A stretch of 64,000 bases of DNA, taken from the NCBI GenBank assembly GCA_030686995.1, contig CM060697.1, forward strand, positions 42,751,015 to 42,815,014, in the 5' to 3' direction. Origin of the DNA: Artemisia argyi (Eukaryota; Streptophyta; Magnoliopsida; Asterales; Asteraceae). The notes under the pieces were generated by a model. That model made no database searches, was not told the DNA's origin, and saw only the letters and a program-made list of their open reading frames with translations. Below, piece by piece: positions 23,861 to 37,145 of the stretch. The position numbers and the translations under genes are program-made. Every line of letters begins with the position of its first letter. The first letter of the stretch is position 1.

Positions 23861-26855
23861 TGTCACACCCCCAAAATACCTGAATGGCAGCGGAATGGAA
23901 TACCTGGGGGTGGCTGTCATAGCACCATAGTTACAGTTATATTGAACGACCTAAAGTGCCGTTTAGAAAATACAGCATTTGATCATTAAAACATTCAGAG
24001 TTTACAAAGCTTAGGTCCCAAAAGAGTTTGCCAATATTGTTAAAATAAGTTCAACAAGATCAAATGTTTCATAAGTGTAGAAAATATGGTGAGACGCGTC
24101 GACTCCGCGACTCCATGAAGGTCCAAATGTATGCAACATGAGCTACCTTAATAACCTGAGAAATACATTGCGAAAAACGGTCAACACGAATGTTGGTGAA
24201 TAATCATAGGTTTATAAGTAAATCGTAAGTACATAAGCCACAAGTAATAAGTAAACCGACAAGAATGTCAAAAATGCTACATTGGCTCTTAAGCTCATGA
24301 CCCCGAAGCTAGACTTTGTAATGCCCCACCAGAGTGTTTACCAGACACTCAATTCGTTAAGACATGAAATGCATTCGTCCCGTTTGGAGCAACCCAAACA
24401 CGAATGGAGGCGTCACCCTCGATAGATCTATTCACTCACTCTCGCTTAGTACCAGAAATTAACGGTCCATGATATATATAAGGGGACTTAACTTGGTAGT
24501 AAGGCAACTTAAGCAATGTATGGAATTTGTAATACTTGGGCACGTACAAAAATAATTGTGCAATGTATTCTCCCCCGTGGGATTTGAAATCAAATAAGTA
24601 ATTAAAACGGGGCTATGAGAACTCACCTGGAGTGATAGTACAAAGATGGTACAACGATGGTAAAGAAATCGGGACAATGAGGCGCGAACACTAGCCGCAA
24701 CCTAAATGAATAATCGTGATCTAATTTAGATCATGCCGTGATGTAATGAATGCACATGCACATGATACCTATACCACTCGTAATTTGGAAATACTAGTTA
24801 TCGTCATAGTAAAATAGTTTCCATACTTATGAAAAATAAGTCCAACTATAGAAGTATATAACTTGTCGTATTATCTCGTATGAAAATGTTAGCGTTATAT
24901 TCCTCGTATCGAAAATCTTAAAATAACGTCGTTAAGTCGTATAAATATTCTTTTGGGTCATACGTATTTCATTTGTTAAGAATATAGTCCTTTGTAACAT
25001 TTCTAGAAAATATACCATTTAGTGCGTAAGTTCTTATTTTTATTTGTGACCAAATATATAAATATATAGTTTTGACGATGTTAAAACGGGTATAACTCGG
25101 TCGTTTTAAGCTCATTTTCCTCGTTCTTTATATCCACGGATTCGTTTTTGTATATACTAATATATTTTTGATAACTCGGCTCCTCTAGGTTACGTTTAAC
25201 ACCTCTTTTTACCCGTCGAAATCTGCCAAACAGCAAGCAGTTTTTATAAAAATAGTTTTCGTCGTTAAATTTGCAAAAATCGTATCTCCTTCGTTATAAG
25301 CTCGTTTTAATCCGTTCTTTCGCCTAAAGTTTTGTTTTTGAATGTATTTTCTAAATCTTTGGTCAAAATTTACCCATCATTCACTGATTTTCCCACGAAA
25401 TAAAAATAGGGACAGTAGGTCAATATGTAGTTTCAAAAACCATTTTCAAGTCTCCAAACTAGTTCTAACTTCAATCAAACCACTTTCAATCACCACAAAA
25501 CTAGTCTAATCCTACCATACACCTTCTTAGGGTGTCATGGGTTCCTAATCATCATAACCAAGTAGATCTAACAAGGATCTAACCAAAAATCATTTCTAGG
25601 ACTTGAAAGTTTAATATGTACAAGATGGAGTGGTATAAGCCAATATATGCATGAGATCTTGTAAGAAAATATATAAACATAGTAATAACTTGTAAAAATT
25701 ATGAAATGGGCTTTGTAAACTTACTTGGAAGATTAGAGGGTTTTTGATGGAGAAAACCTATGTAAACCTTGAGTTTGTATTTCAAAACTCTAAAAGGAGT
25801 ACAAAATACACTAGATACTATACTAGATCTAAAAAAAAAATATGGTTTCTTCTTGTTCCTTGTGATGGCCGGTCATAGAGAGGAGAGAAAAGAGAGATAT
25901 TTTGTTTGTTTGATTTGTGAAATAAATGAGAAATGTGTAAGTTATGTTATATATATAAAAATAGGTTAGCTAATTTTACAAGGCAACATTAATTAGTTAG
26001 TAGGAAGGTTTTCAAATGTGTAAGATATTGGTGATGGGGGGGGGGGGGGGGGCGGCAAGTCAAGGGGGGGGGGGGGTTGAGTGTGTAAGAAATTTGTAAG
26101 ACTTTGGTGTATATTATGAAGATATTATTAGTTTTAGGGAGTACCGGGTACCGAGTTAACTAAAAATAAATTTTAACGGAATTAACCGGGTTAAAATAAT
26201 GTTGTAAAAATTGTAAAAATATGTTAGGTACAAATATTGGGTGTTCGGATAATTATTGTTTAATTTCTACGAAAACCGTCGAAATTTTAGTAAACTTACG
26301 ATACGAAATAAATAAATTTTCCAAAATACCGGGTAAATTAATATTATAATTTTTATATTATAAATATGAATATAAAAATGTATTAGAATCATAGTCGGGA
26401 GTGTCGGGCGTGTTAGTCACATTTATAGTTCACGTATTAGTGTTTATTTAAAATAAACATACGTAATTCGTTAATTATATTAAAAATATAATTTGAATAC
26501 CCTACGAGTGGAATAGTATGCAAGTGCCATAACTATAATATGCAGACTATTTCTAGTCCGTATGAAATGCCCCAATGATGATGCATGAATTCGCTCCTGA
26601 ACCAATACGGTTACGCGAATTTTGAATACTCGTAAACTAGGTTTACGATGACATGAGTAATGCACGTGAATAGTGGTTTTCTCTAGGAAATGAATAGTGT
26701 CAAGTGAATAGTAAAATTTCTGAACGCTTCTCAGAATGTCGAATTGACCTCGAAAACGATGAATAGTGATCGATGAATAGTAAATGATGAATAGTAACTT
26801 GTGAATAGTAAATTGTCGAGGTTTAGAAAATGACCGGAAATTACGAGTTGTGACA
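23861..26855 (-). repeat. R5 left LTR (3' LTR in element sense)
   Basis: Matches 32326-35348. The U3 end (plus 26650-26815) carries seven TGAATAGT motifs, and poly-G tracts lie at 26036-26052 and 26064-26076. The adjoining polypurine tract on the minus strand reads TAGAAGGGAAGAC (plus 26856-26868). Confidence 0.92.
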
Positions 26856-26868
26856 GTCTTCCCTTCTA

Positions 26869-28260
26869 ACAGGAACTTCGTCCTGAAGTTCAGTTTGTGT
26901 TGGTCTCTGGAGTGGTATTGGTGAAAAGGTGATAATATTCGAGAATTTCAGCGAACTTCCACGATAGAAATTCGACTCTGGTTCTCTTACCAAGTTTATG
27001 TTTGTCTTTGGGTTGGATTCCTTTCCAAATGGGATTATGAGTGACTAATCTGGAAGTCATTTCCTGGGATTTGAATAGGTGAAACATAGTTATGTAATCC
27101 GGTTGTTCTCTAACAAGGCTTAAGTCTGACGGCCACTAGGCCTACTCTGTCTGAAATATTACGTGGTCCAGTGTATATCGGGTTCAACTTTCCTAGTTTT
27201 CTGAATGATATCATGCCTTTCCTAGGCAGAACTTTCAACATGATCTGGCTACCAACTTGAAGTTTTAATGGTTTACAACTTATAGAATTTGTAATTGATT
27301 CTCGACTTGTAGGAAATTTCTGGTTATTTCATGAATGCCTATTGGAATAGTGAGTTTGGCTTTTTCCGAGTTTGGTTCATCAATAGATGATCAGTGCTTC
27401 TTCAGGTTTATAATGTAATATGGGTAATATATGTTGCTGAACTATGTCAGAACTCAAATCTTGTATGTCGGTTGGTCGATTCTAAAATGAATCTTAAATG
27501 GTCCAATATACTAAAGGTTAAATCTCTCTTGTTACCAAAATCGTATCATGCCTCTCCAAGGCAAAGCTTTCAACTTAGCTCGTTCTTTCACGTGAATCTA
27601 GTTGGTTTGCTGTTCAAGGATACCCAATCCGTATGATGTGCGTCATGTACCAACCTAACCTCTATCAGTTTCTCGTTTCTTGTAACGGGTTCTTGACTTG
27701 TGAAATTTCCTTTGTTGTTCCATAGTTTAGTTCTAGACCAGTGAATTTAACTTTCCGATTTCGGTCTGTAAATGGGTAATTGGTACTTCGACCATAAAGT
27801 GCCTCAATTGATGTAGTCTCTATGCTCGCACGATAACTATGGTTGTAAAAGAATCCGATTTATGGTAAATGGTTAGTCCAACCATTTATAGAGTCAATCA
27901 CTCATACTCTGAGTATAACTTTCCTATGTTTGAATCGTTCTCTCGTTATGACCATCGATCTGAGGATGATAGGCGGTGTTTACATCTTAATGAGGTTCCG
28001 AAGGAAATCTTAGAATGATTGTTAGAAGTCTGAGGTGATTCGATCACCTTTATCAGGAACAATTGAAATAGGTACAATAAATCTTGTGACTAATTCCACA
28101 ACATTACGTCTTTCGAACACGGCGTTATACGAAGAAGATAGAATATGGGTAACAATGTTTGATTCTTTGTGTTTTGGTCTAATGGATTGCTAAGACATGT
28201 GTCATTCTTTGCCTACTGTGCTTGGTCTCCATTACTGTCGTTTGTAATTGTTCTATGGTG
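26869..28260 (-). pseudogene. R5 integrase relic
   Basis: Read on the minus strand, 27885-28040 gives blocks reminiscent of a gypsy integrase core (a 'GDRI.SDF..SF' region, then a '..NNHLP..GFFYNHSYRASIE..S.EAL'-like region). About 27150-27250 gives a 'KVLPRKGMISFRKLGKLNP' stretch, the usual integrase C-terminal block. Stops and shifts occur throughout, so only a fossil remains. Confidence 0.6.
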
Positions 28261-30176
28261 TTCCTCCTAATTTCCTTCATCACATATTCCAATATTCCTT
28301 ATTGTCAAGGCACAAAGCCCTAAATGCATAAGCGATGTAGCATTGTGATTGGTTTTCAAAATTTATCTCGCGATTTTTGAGTCTTTGGTCGAAATCTTTT
28401 TCTGAATAAACGAATTTAGAAAATGGAGCAAATGGTTTACTAAATAATATCTTTCTTGATGATTCAAAATTCAATAGTTAGGAAATGTGACGCGGTTTTC
28501 AAATAGGTTGTGAATAGGACTGTTTACCAAAGTTTGATGTTTATAATTTCCCATTGTACAATGGTTTAGCTAAATATTGATTAAAAGGATCGTATTTGTT
28601 CAAAATAGGCAATTCAAAAATTATTTTCTACGAGATATGTGATTTGTATAAACACAAATTTTAAATCGACTTTACTTAAAGTGAAAATACTAACAAGGAT
28701 AAAATAGTAGGATAGGCAATGTTCGCATAATGCATAGATGTCTGATGTTCGGTTCCTGATATTGGATGGTGCCTATTGGTGGTTATCGGGCAGAACTACA
28801 AACCTAGGTATTCAACCAACTTAAGTCTTGAGATGGTTTATCGTTGAAATCGTCATCATGTTGGCAATATGAGGGTTTCAATTGATACTATGTCGATGAA
28901 TTTCCGTATTGTCTTCACATGTAGCTGGGGAGATATTCTTGAGTCTGATGCCTCTCTCGATGTATAGGTGAGGTTATCTAGAATTTCCTGAGAACACAAT
29001 GCCTTAAGGGAATCTATATCGATATCCTTAACTCAAATCAATTATCCTCGGTGAAAACTCATTACAGGGAAGTTTGCGTATGGATGAGATCATGTTAATC
29101 TAATTACTCTACAGTATCGGTTAGGAGGCTTGGTTTTCCCATGGTGTTGCTTAGCGTACCTTCACAATGTGTTCGATCCTGTAGCTCAGTCTAGCTAGTA
29201 CCTTTGAATAAATAAATTGGACAACTAGGTCAGAGATGGTGAGTCGGATGGTCTCGTGGTATCTTAGGATTGTTGTTGAGTTATGAATTTTTCTTGTTAT
29301 ATACTTCTAGTCCTGGTTAGTAGTTCTGTAATCCTTTCCTCGCTTTTCTGGTATCGAGGAATCCTACTCGTAATTGATATGGAAAGTCTCTCCTAGAGAA
29401 GTCAACGGAAAGTCCAACTTAATGGCTAAGTAGGTGACAGGTGGGGTAAGTATCCAGGGAGAGTTTGTCAGAAAAAAAACACTTATAAAAGAGTTTACTT
29501 GTCTAAAACGCTTTTAAATGAAGATTGTTATTAGCAATACTTTAAAAAGTAACTATTTCCTTCATGGCATAATCCTTCCTGAAGTATACATAGGTGATCA
29601 GGCTATGTATAGTTGAGGACTAATGATGCGATGCTTGATTTAGCCAAAATAATATTATTTTTCTCAAAAGCTTTAGATGGTGTTCAACGCATTGTTATTA
29701 AAAATGGTATTCCAATTATTTCCTTTCAAAGTAACATAAAAATTGTTTTGCGTAATAATAGTAAATATTTCGCGTAATATCGGAAAAATCAGTTTATAGT
29801 ACGGTAACAAAACGATTTATTTTAGAAATTTGGTAAAACAATTTCCCCATAAGGTAGTAAAATAGTTTAAAATAAAACTCGTTGAATGGTTTATCGGATA
29901 CATGGGTAAATCCTATGGATTAGTAATAATCTACAAATCCGTCAAATACGAAATCGGTCAAATCCCTAATAAGACAATGGTATAATGTTGCTAAACGATT
30001 GAAAATTGCGCAATTGCAATAGAAAATGGAATAAACAAAGGCTACAGTTATCACAGAGGTAACAAAAGATAGTCATTACATTATATAGGAAAGTGCTTAA
30101 TACTACTAGGTTATACCAACGTACTTATGGAAAGTACCAAAAGAAAGTACAACCCTAGAGGGCTCAAACTATGGTT
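28261..30176 (-). other. R5 interior, presumed RT/RNase H fossil
   Basis: No ORF longer than about 64 codons and no reverse transcriptase motif I can defend. The position between gag and integrase implies decayed protease, RT and RNase H. Identity is inferred from position only. Confidence 0.35.
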
Positions 30177-31136
30177 TCACAACATGAAATGCCTCCTCCA
30201 GTTCCGGTCTCTCAACACCGGGCATTTACTCCTGAAGTGTCCCACTACTCCACATTCACGGCAGATTACCATGAGTTCCTGATGCTTTGCGAGGGTGGGA
30301 GCCTTGCAGTCCTTGGCTTCGTGTCCGACATTTTGGCAGTTCTTACATCGAGAGGGGCAAGATCCTTTGTGATGAAACTGACACTTGTTGCACTCAGGTA
30401 ATTTACCAATATACTTTTTCTTTTGGCTTGACCCAGCAGCACGGGTCTCCACCACTTGTTGTATCTTAAGTGGTTGTTGAGAAGCATTAGCATCCAGATT
30501 ACCGACCCATTTTCTCTTGTTGTTACTATTGTTTCCTGATGTCTTGTCGCGAATTATGCGTTCCTTTGCTTCGATTGCCATATGGATAGCTTCATACATG
30601 GCATTGGGTTCCCATGCGATGACCAACATACGAATTTCAGGAGAAAGTCCTCCGACGTACCTTTCAAGTCTCTTAATTTCCGGTTCACCAATTGCAGGGT
30701 CTAGTCGAGCTAATTCATAAAAATGAGCAGTATACTTGACAACATCATCTCCTACCATGGTAAGGTTTAGTGCTTCCTGTTCTATTGCCCGTAATTCACT
30801 TCTTACACAAAAGGCTATACCCATCATCTTTCTTAGTTCCTCCCAAGAGCGTGAGTAAGCGTCATCAACTCCTACTATCTTAACATGTGTGGTCCACCAT
30901 TCCTGGGCAAGATCCTGAAAAGTACATGTGGCGAACTTAACCTTGTCTTCCTTACGACAGTCGCCACATCGAAATATCGTTTCTATTTCTTCGAACCATT
31001 TGAGAAATTTCTTTGTGTCTCTAATTCTGCTAAAGGAGGGGGAATTACAACCCATAAATTCAACGTGAGTAAGTTCCTTGGTGAGGGCGGTAGTTACGTT
31101 CCTGGAAATGAATTGTCCAACAGCGGCTTGCGTCAT
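30177..31136 (-). CDS. R5 Gag polyprotein (Ty3/gypsy)
   Basis: This is a 319-codon open frame. It has the gypsy capsid pattern: 'FLKWFEEIETIFR' (about residues 43-55), 'ATCTFQDLAQEWWTTH' (68-83) and 'YTAHFYELARLDP' (about 135-147). Two C-terminal CCHC zinc knuckles follow: 'CKNCQNVGHEAKDC' and 'CRECGVVGHFRSKC', both C-X2-C-X4-H-X4-C. Gag would form the cytoplasmic virus-like particle and bind the RNA genome through the knuckles. The start is the first Met after an in-frame TGA upstream. It is the only intact gene of R5, since pol downstream is decayed. Confidence 0.88.
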   Translation of the reverse strand: MTQAAVGQFISRNVTTALTKELTHVEFMGCNSPSFSRIRDTKKFLKWFEEIETIFRCGDCRKEDKVKFATCTFQDLAQEWWTTHVKIVGVDDAYSRSWEELRKMMGIAFCVRSELRAIEQEALNLTMVGDDVVKYTAHFYELARLDPAIGEPEIKRLERYVGGLSPEIRMLVIAWEPNAMYEAIHMAIEAKERIIRDKTSGNNSNNKRKWVGNLDANASQQPLKIQQVVETRAAGSSQKKKYIGKLPECNKCQFHHKGSCPSRCKNCQNVGHEAKDCKAPTLAKHQELMVICRECGVVGHFRSKCPVLRDRNWRRHFML

Positions 31137-32119
31137 GCTTGGAGTTGTTTGCTTAAATCTATTTCCATCAAATCATAAGAGTCCATGAGAATCTATATGT
31201 AATAAGGATCATCCTATTCATAACACATGAATATAACACATGAAGGTTTCGGTCTATATGGACCAATATCATAGATAGCACAACCATTCCCTTATAGTAA
31301 AGTCAATACTTGGTGATTCCGTTTGTTCATCAATCAAAATACTACAAGTTTCTTCGAACTATGCCACACCTCTCGTGGCTAGGGTAATAGTAAAAGCTAG
31401 TAAGGATATAAGTCTAGTCTAAAGACTTCCTGTAGTCCTTCTAGGTGAAATCAGGTTTATGGCATCGTAAGGTCGAGATAGTCCTGAAGTAGTGTCTGAA
31501 GTTGTGCATCGATCAAGTCCTAGATAGTGTAGATTCTAAGCCATTCTTGAGGAACCTGCAGATGTTCCTGTTGAGTCCGTAATCTTGGTATGATCCACAA
31601 GGTGTTATCTAATTCGTGGCAAGTGGAAATGGAAAAGGGAAATGACAATAGTGGTATTCTAAAGGATGAGAATAACATTGATGACAATGAGATCCTAGTG
31701 ATGAGTTAGGAGATAATGGTGATATTAGTGAATGGGATACTACCCTCTTTCGCGCTATCTCGCGACGTCTAAGAGGTAAAGTTAAAGTACGCACTATGGG
31801 GCGACCAATAGTGAAATAAGTAACCAACGGTGGTGATAGTAAGCGTCCTACTAGTGAAGGAAAGAAAACATGCTATCTCCCTTGTAATAAGCATCCTAGT
31901 AAGTCCATTAAAATTAAGTCTGAATACACTACCAAACGGCATTCTATGTATAGGCTGAATGAGAACCTTGCTCCTATGACAAATCAATAGTGCTAATGGT
32001 GGTGTAAGTACAGCTGGTGGTATAATGGTAGTGGAAGATGACAAGGCATCTTCAATGTCGGAATCCGATAAAAGGATAATAGGGTGAGTATCTGAAGACA
32101 TGTCACTAGTGAACCAGGT

Positions 32120-32170
<51 letters not shown>

Positions 32171-32310
32171 TATGGGTATGAATAACTCGTACAGTGTGTG
32201 CGTAAAGCAACATGTATAGTGAATATGCACCTATGATGAAATGATTAGATGCTATGATGATGTGGTTATAGTCTAGGGTCCATGATACATCCTAGTTCGC
32301 TATAACCTTA
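31137..32310 (-). other. R5 leader between PBS and gag
   Basis: Non-coding leader of about 1.2 kb in element sense. It contains a (TA)n microsatellite at 32121-32167. The 153-codon minus ORF over 31769-32230 runs through the TA repeat and is judged spurious. Confidence 0.6.
32121..32167. repeat. (TA)n microsatellite
   Basis: About 23 uninterrupted TA dinucleotides within the R5 leader. Confidence 0.95.
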
Positions 32311-32323
32311 GCTCTGGTACCAA
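32311..32323 (-). other. R5 primer binding site
   Basis: The minus strand reads TTGGTACCAGAGC next to the LTR, an initiator tRNA-Met-type PBS. It fixes the orientation of R5 as minus. Confidence 0.8.
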
Positions 32324-32325
32324 TC

Positions 32326-35300
32326 TGTTACACCTCCAAAATAAGTGAATGGCAGCGGAATGGAATACCTGGGGGTGACTGTCATAGCACCATAGTTACA
32401 GTTATATTGAACGACCTAAAGTGTCGTTTAGAAAATACAGCGTTTGATCATTAAAACATTCAGAGTTTACAAAGCTTAGGTCCCAAAAGAGTTTGCCAAT
32501 ATTGTTAAAATAAGTTCAACAAGATCAAACGTTTCATAAGTGCAGAAAATATGGTGAGACGCGTCGACTCCGCGACTCCATGAAGGTCCAAATGTATGCA
32601 ACATGAGCTACCTTAATAACCTGAGAAATACATTGCGAAAAACGGTCAACACGAATGTTGGTGAATAATCATAGGTTTATAAGTAAATCGTAAGTACATA
32701 AGCCACAAGTAATAAGTAAACTGACAAGAATGTCAAAAATGCTACATTGGCTCTTAAGCTCATGACCCCGAAGCTAGACTTTGTAATGCCCCACCAGAGT
32801 GTTTACCAGACACTCAATTCGTTAAGACATGAAATTCATTCGTCCCGTTTGGAGCAACCCAAACACGAATGGAGGCGTCACCCTCGATAGATCTATCCAC
32901 TCACTCTCGCTTAGTACCAGAAATTAACGGTCCATGATATATATAAGGGGACTTAACTTGGTAGTAAGGCAACTTAAGCAATGTATGGAATTTGTAATAC
33001 TTGGGCATGTACAAAAATAATTGTGCAATGTATTCTCCCCCGTGGGATTTGAAATCAAATAAGTAATTAAAACAGGGCTATGAGAACTCACCTGGAGTGA
33101 TAGTACAAAGATGGTACAACGATGGTAAAGAAATCGGGACAATGAGGCGCGAACACTAGCCGCAACCTAAATGAATAATCGTGATCTAATTTAGATCATG
33201 CCGTGATGTAATGAATGCACATGCACATGATACCTATACCACTCGTAATTTGGAAATACTAGTTATCGTCATAGTAAAATAGTTTCCATACTTATGAAAA
33301 ATAAGTCCAACTATAGAAGTATATAACTTGTCGTATTATCTCGTATGAAAATGTTAGCGTTATATTCCTCGTATCGAAAACCTTAAAATAACGTCGTTAA
33401 GTCGTATAAATATTCTTTTGGGTCATACGTATTTCATTTGTTAAGAATATAGTCCTTAGTAACATTTCTAGAAAATATACCATTTAGTGCGTAAGTTATT
33501 ATTTTTATTTGTGACCAAATATATATATATATATATAGTTTTGACGATGTTAAAACGGGTATAACTCGGTCGTTTTAAGCTCATTTTCCTCGTTCTTTAT
33601 ATCCACGGATTCGTTTTTGTATATACTAATATATTTTTGATAACTCGGCTCCTCTAGGTTACGTTTAACACCTCTTTTTACCCGTCGAAATCTGCCAAAC
33701 AGCAAGCAGTTTTTTATAAAAATAGTTTTCGTCGTTAAATTTGCAAAAATCGTATCTCCTTCGTTATAAGCTCGTTTTAATCCGTTCTTTCGCCAAAAGT
33801 TTCGTTTTTGAATGTATTTTCTAAATCTTTGGTCAAAATTTACCCATCATTCACTGATTTTCCCACGAAATAAAAATAGGGACAGTAGGTCAATATGTAA
33901 TTTCAAAAACCATTTTCAAGTCTCCAAACTAGTTCTAACTTCAATCAAACCACTTTCAATCACCACAAAACTAGTCTAATCCTACCATACACCTTCTTAG
34001 GGTGTCATGGGTTCCTAATCATCATAACCAAGTAGATCTAACAAGGATCTAACCAAAAATCATTTCTAGGACTTGAAAGTTTAATATGTACAAGATGGAG
34101 TGGTATAAGCCAATATATGCATGAGATCTTGTAAGAAAATATATAAACATAGTAATAACTTGTAAAAATTATGAAATGGGTTTTGTAAACTTACTTGGAA
34201 GATTAGAGGGTTTTTTATGGAGAAAACCTATGTAAACCTTGAGTTTGTATTTCAAAACTCTAAAAGGAGTACAAAATACACTAGATACTATACTAGATCT
34301 AAAAAAAAAAATATGGTTTCTTCTTGTTCCTTGTGATGGCCGGTCATAGAGAGGAGAGAAAAGAGAGATATTTTGTTTGTTTGATTTGTGAAATAAATGA
34401 GAAATGTGTAAGTTATGTTATATATATAAAAATAGGTTAGCTAATTTTACAAGGCAACATTAATTAGTTAGTAGGAAGGTTTTCAAATGTGTAAGATATT
34501 GGTGATGGGGGGGGGGGGGGGGCGGCAAGTCAAGGGGGGGGGGGGGCGGCAAGTCAAGGGGGGGGGGGGTTGAGTGTGTAAGAAATTTTGTAAGACTTTG
34601 GTGTATATTATGAAGATATTATTAGTTTTAGGGAGTACCGGGTACCGAGTTAACTAAAAATAAATTTTAACGGAGTTAACCGGGTTAAAATAATATTGTA
34701 AAAATTGTAAAAATATGTTAGGTACAAATATTGGGTGTTCGGATAATTATTGTTTAATTTCTACGAAAACCGTCGAAATTTTAGTAAACTTACGATACGA
34801 AATAAATAAATTTTCCAAAATACCGGGTAAATTAATATTATAATTTTTATATTATAAATATGAATATAAAAATGTATTAGGATCATAGTCGGGAGTGTCG
34901 GGAGTGTTAGTCATATTTATAGTTCGCGTATTAGAGTTTATTTAAAATAAACATACGTAATTCTTTAATTATATTAAAAATATAATTTGAATACCCTACG
35001 AGTGGAATAGTATGCAAGTGCCATAACTATGGTATGCAGACTATTTCTAGTCCGTATGAAATGCCCCAATGATGATGCATGAATTCGCTCCTGAACCAAT
35101 ACGGTTACGCGAATTTTGAATACCCGTAAACTAGGTTTACGATGACATGAGTAATGCACGTGAATAGTGGTTTTCTCTCGAAAATGAATAGTGTCAAGTG
35201 AATAGTAAATTTTTGAACGCTTCTCAGAATGTCGAATTGACCTCGAAAACGATGAATAGTGATCGATGAATAGTAAATGATGAATAGTAACTTGTGAATA

Positions 35301-35348
35301 GTAAATTGTCGAGGTTTAGAAAATGACCGGAAATTACGAGTTGTGACA
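32326..35348 (-). repeat. R5 right LTR (5' LTR in element sense)
   Basis: Copy of 23861-26855, ending GTTGTGACA before the TSD CTTTT. It has three poly-G tracts (34507-34522, 34534-34546, 34558-34569) against two in the left copy. Confidence 0.92.
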
Positions 35349-35353
35349 CTTTT

Positions 35354-36339
35354 TTTTATCAAAAGGCACAAGGATGACATTCTACTAGTTCAGGTGTATG
35401 TGGATGATATTATCTTTGGGTCTACAAAGAATGACCTATGTATTGAATTTGAAAGGTTGATGCATGACAGGTTTCAAATGAGTTCTATGGGTTAACTCAC
35501 ATTCTTTTTAGGATTGCAAGTCAGACAAAATAAAGATGGCATATTTATCAGTCAAGATAAATATGTAGCTGATATTTTGACAAAGTTTGGGTTTACTACT
35601 ATGAAGCCTGCAAAGACAACCATGGAGACTGACAAGCATTTGTCAAAAGATGAAGATGGTGAAGAAGTTGATGTGCATTTATACAGATCCATGATTGGTT
35701 TTATTAATGTATCTTACAGCTTGAAGACTTGACATTATGTATGCAGTATATGCTTGTGCAAGATACCAAGTTCCACCAAGAGTGTCTCATCTCAATGCAG
35801 TGAAGAGAATTTTTAGATATTTGAGACATCAACCTAAAATGGGTCTCTCATATCCAAAAGATTCCCCTTTTGACTTGATAGCATACACTCATAGTGATTA
35901 TGCTAGAGAAAGCTTGGATAGGAAATCCACAACTAGAGGTTGTCAATTTCGGGGAAGTAGGTTAATTTCATGGCAATGCAAGAAACAGACTGTGGTTTCT
36001 AATTCCACAACTGAGGCTAAGTATGTTGCTACTTTAAGTTGCTGAGGACAAGTACTCAAGATTCAAAATCAACCTCTTGATTATGGGTACAATTTTAAGC
36101 ATACCAAAATTTATATTGACAACAGCAGTACTATGTGCATAATTAGAAATCATGTTTATCATTCCAAAACTAAACATATTGAGATAAGACATCACTTTAT
36201 CAGAGATTGTTATCAAAAGAAGCTAATTCAAATTGTTAAAATCCATACTGACAATAATATTGTAGTTCTGCTCACAAAAGCATTTGATGTGAGTAGATTT
36301 CAATTTTTAATTGCAAGTATTGGAATGTTAAATCGTTGA
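35354..36339 (+). pseudogene. R3 reverse transcriptase C-terminus and RNase H
   Basis: The R3 frame resumes after R5. The catalytic 'YVDDIIFGS' lies at about 35397-35423, then 'FFLGLQVRQNKDGIFISQDKY'. The RNase H part follows with 'LIAYTHSDYA' (about 35875), 'TEAKYVATLSC' (about 36010) and a C-terminus ending at 36337-36339. Stops and frameshifts occur near 35493, 35730 and 36043. RT copies element RNA and RNase H removes it. The YVDD site is preserved but the frame is broken. Confidence 0.88.
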
Positions 36340-36833
36340 AAAACATATCTCTTTGTGGTTTTGTAAGGATTAGTAATGCTGAGAATATTAAAAAAGTTGT
36401 TTCTACTGCTTGCTATATGTTAGTGTTGCTAGTTATACTTAATGTTGCTTGATTCTACTACTATTTACTTTTACAACTGTTAAGTATAACTGAAAATTGT
36501 GATTATCGTGCAATGGTATTTCTTGTGTTTTTGTGGCTTTTGGACTAATCTTTTGAAGGATAAGTTCATATTGTAGTGATTGTTTCTAAGAAAAAGGTGT
36601 TTGGAAAAAGTTAGTAGACATACTACTGTCTGGCAAAAGTTTCTACTGCTGGGTTTGTACTACTGTATCTGATTGTGCAGGGACGAATGGGTAACTTTTA
36701 TACTTAAGGATTTAAATCCCCAATTGGATCTCATAGTTCGTTTTATGCAATCATAATTCACTTAATTACAAACCCTAACACAATTTTTCTCATCTTATTA
36801 AAAAACCTCCAAATTCACAAAACCTAATTTACA
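36340..36833 (+). other. R3 spacer between pol and aORF
   Basis: Non-coding. A weak GTAAGG donor (36363) and a 'tctgattgtgcag' acceptor ending at 36680 could bound a small intron upstream of the aORF, parallel to the stronger case in R1. Confidence 0.35.
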
Positions 36834-37145
36834 GTGTCGGAACGAACTTTTGCTGAAAGTCACAATATGGTCGCCCTTCTTGATATATCAAATGGGACTG
36901 AAGGATTCACAGAGATGATTGATTTCTTAAATGCTACCCCAATTAGGTATGCATTAACTGTGAACCATACTATATTTCTTTCCTTTATTAAAATGTTTTG
37001 GCATACCGCTAAGGCCATCACTCATAATAAGGAAGTACAGATAAAGGCTAGGGTAGATAGCCAAGATATCTTGATTATTGAGTCATCTATTAGGGAATCT
37101 CTTCACCTAGCAGATGATAAAGAAATTGAGTATCTTGAAAATGCT
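36834..37145 (+). pseudogene. R3 extra ORF (aORF), N-terminal part
   Basis: The frame opens with GTG TCG GAA CGA at a place where related aORFs would have ATG, suggesting loss of the start codon; the next Met is near 36867. It has 'HNMVALLDISNGTEGF' and 'NHTIFLSFIKMFWHTAKA', a pattern I recognise from extra ORFs 3' of pol in Asteraceae copia elements, which databases sometimes label with unrelated names. R6 interrupts it and it continues at 40767. Confidence 0.65.

Larger units (their letters stand above)
23861..35348 (-). mobile_element. R5: Ty3/gypsy element, minus strand
   Basis: LTRs of about 2995 and 3023 bp (plus-strand TGTCACACCC/TGTTACACCT...GAGTTGTGACA) flank an interior transcribed leftwards. 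In element order these are PBS, leader, open Gag, decayed pol and PPT. The TSD CTTTT at 23856-23860 and 35349-35353 confirms the ends. The LTRs are very similar, the main differences being a poly-G-associated repeat unit and point changes. Pol is so degraded that only integrase parts are readable. Confidence 0.93.

Noticed and set aside
26036..26076. Poly-G runs as a telomere-like or centromeric repeat
   Set aside because: They are homopolymers with a short spacer inside an LTR and do not match plant telomere units.
31769..32230. 153-codon minus-strand ORF in R5
   Set aside because: It includes the translated (TA)n microsatellite and lies in the untranslated leader.
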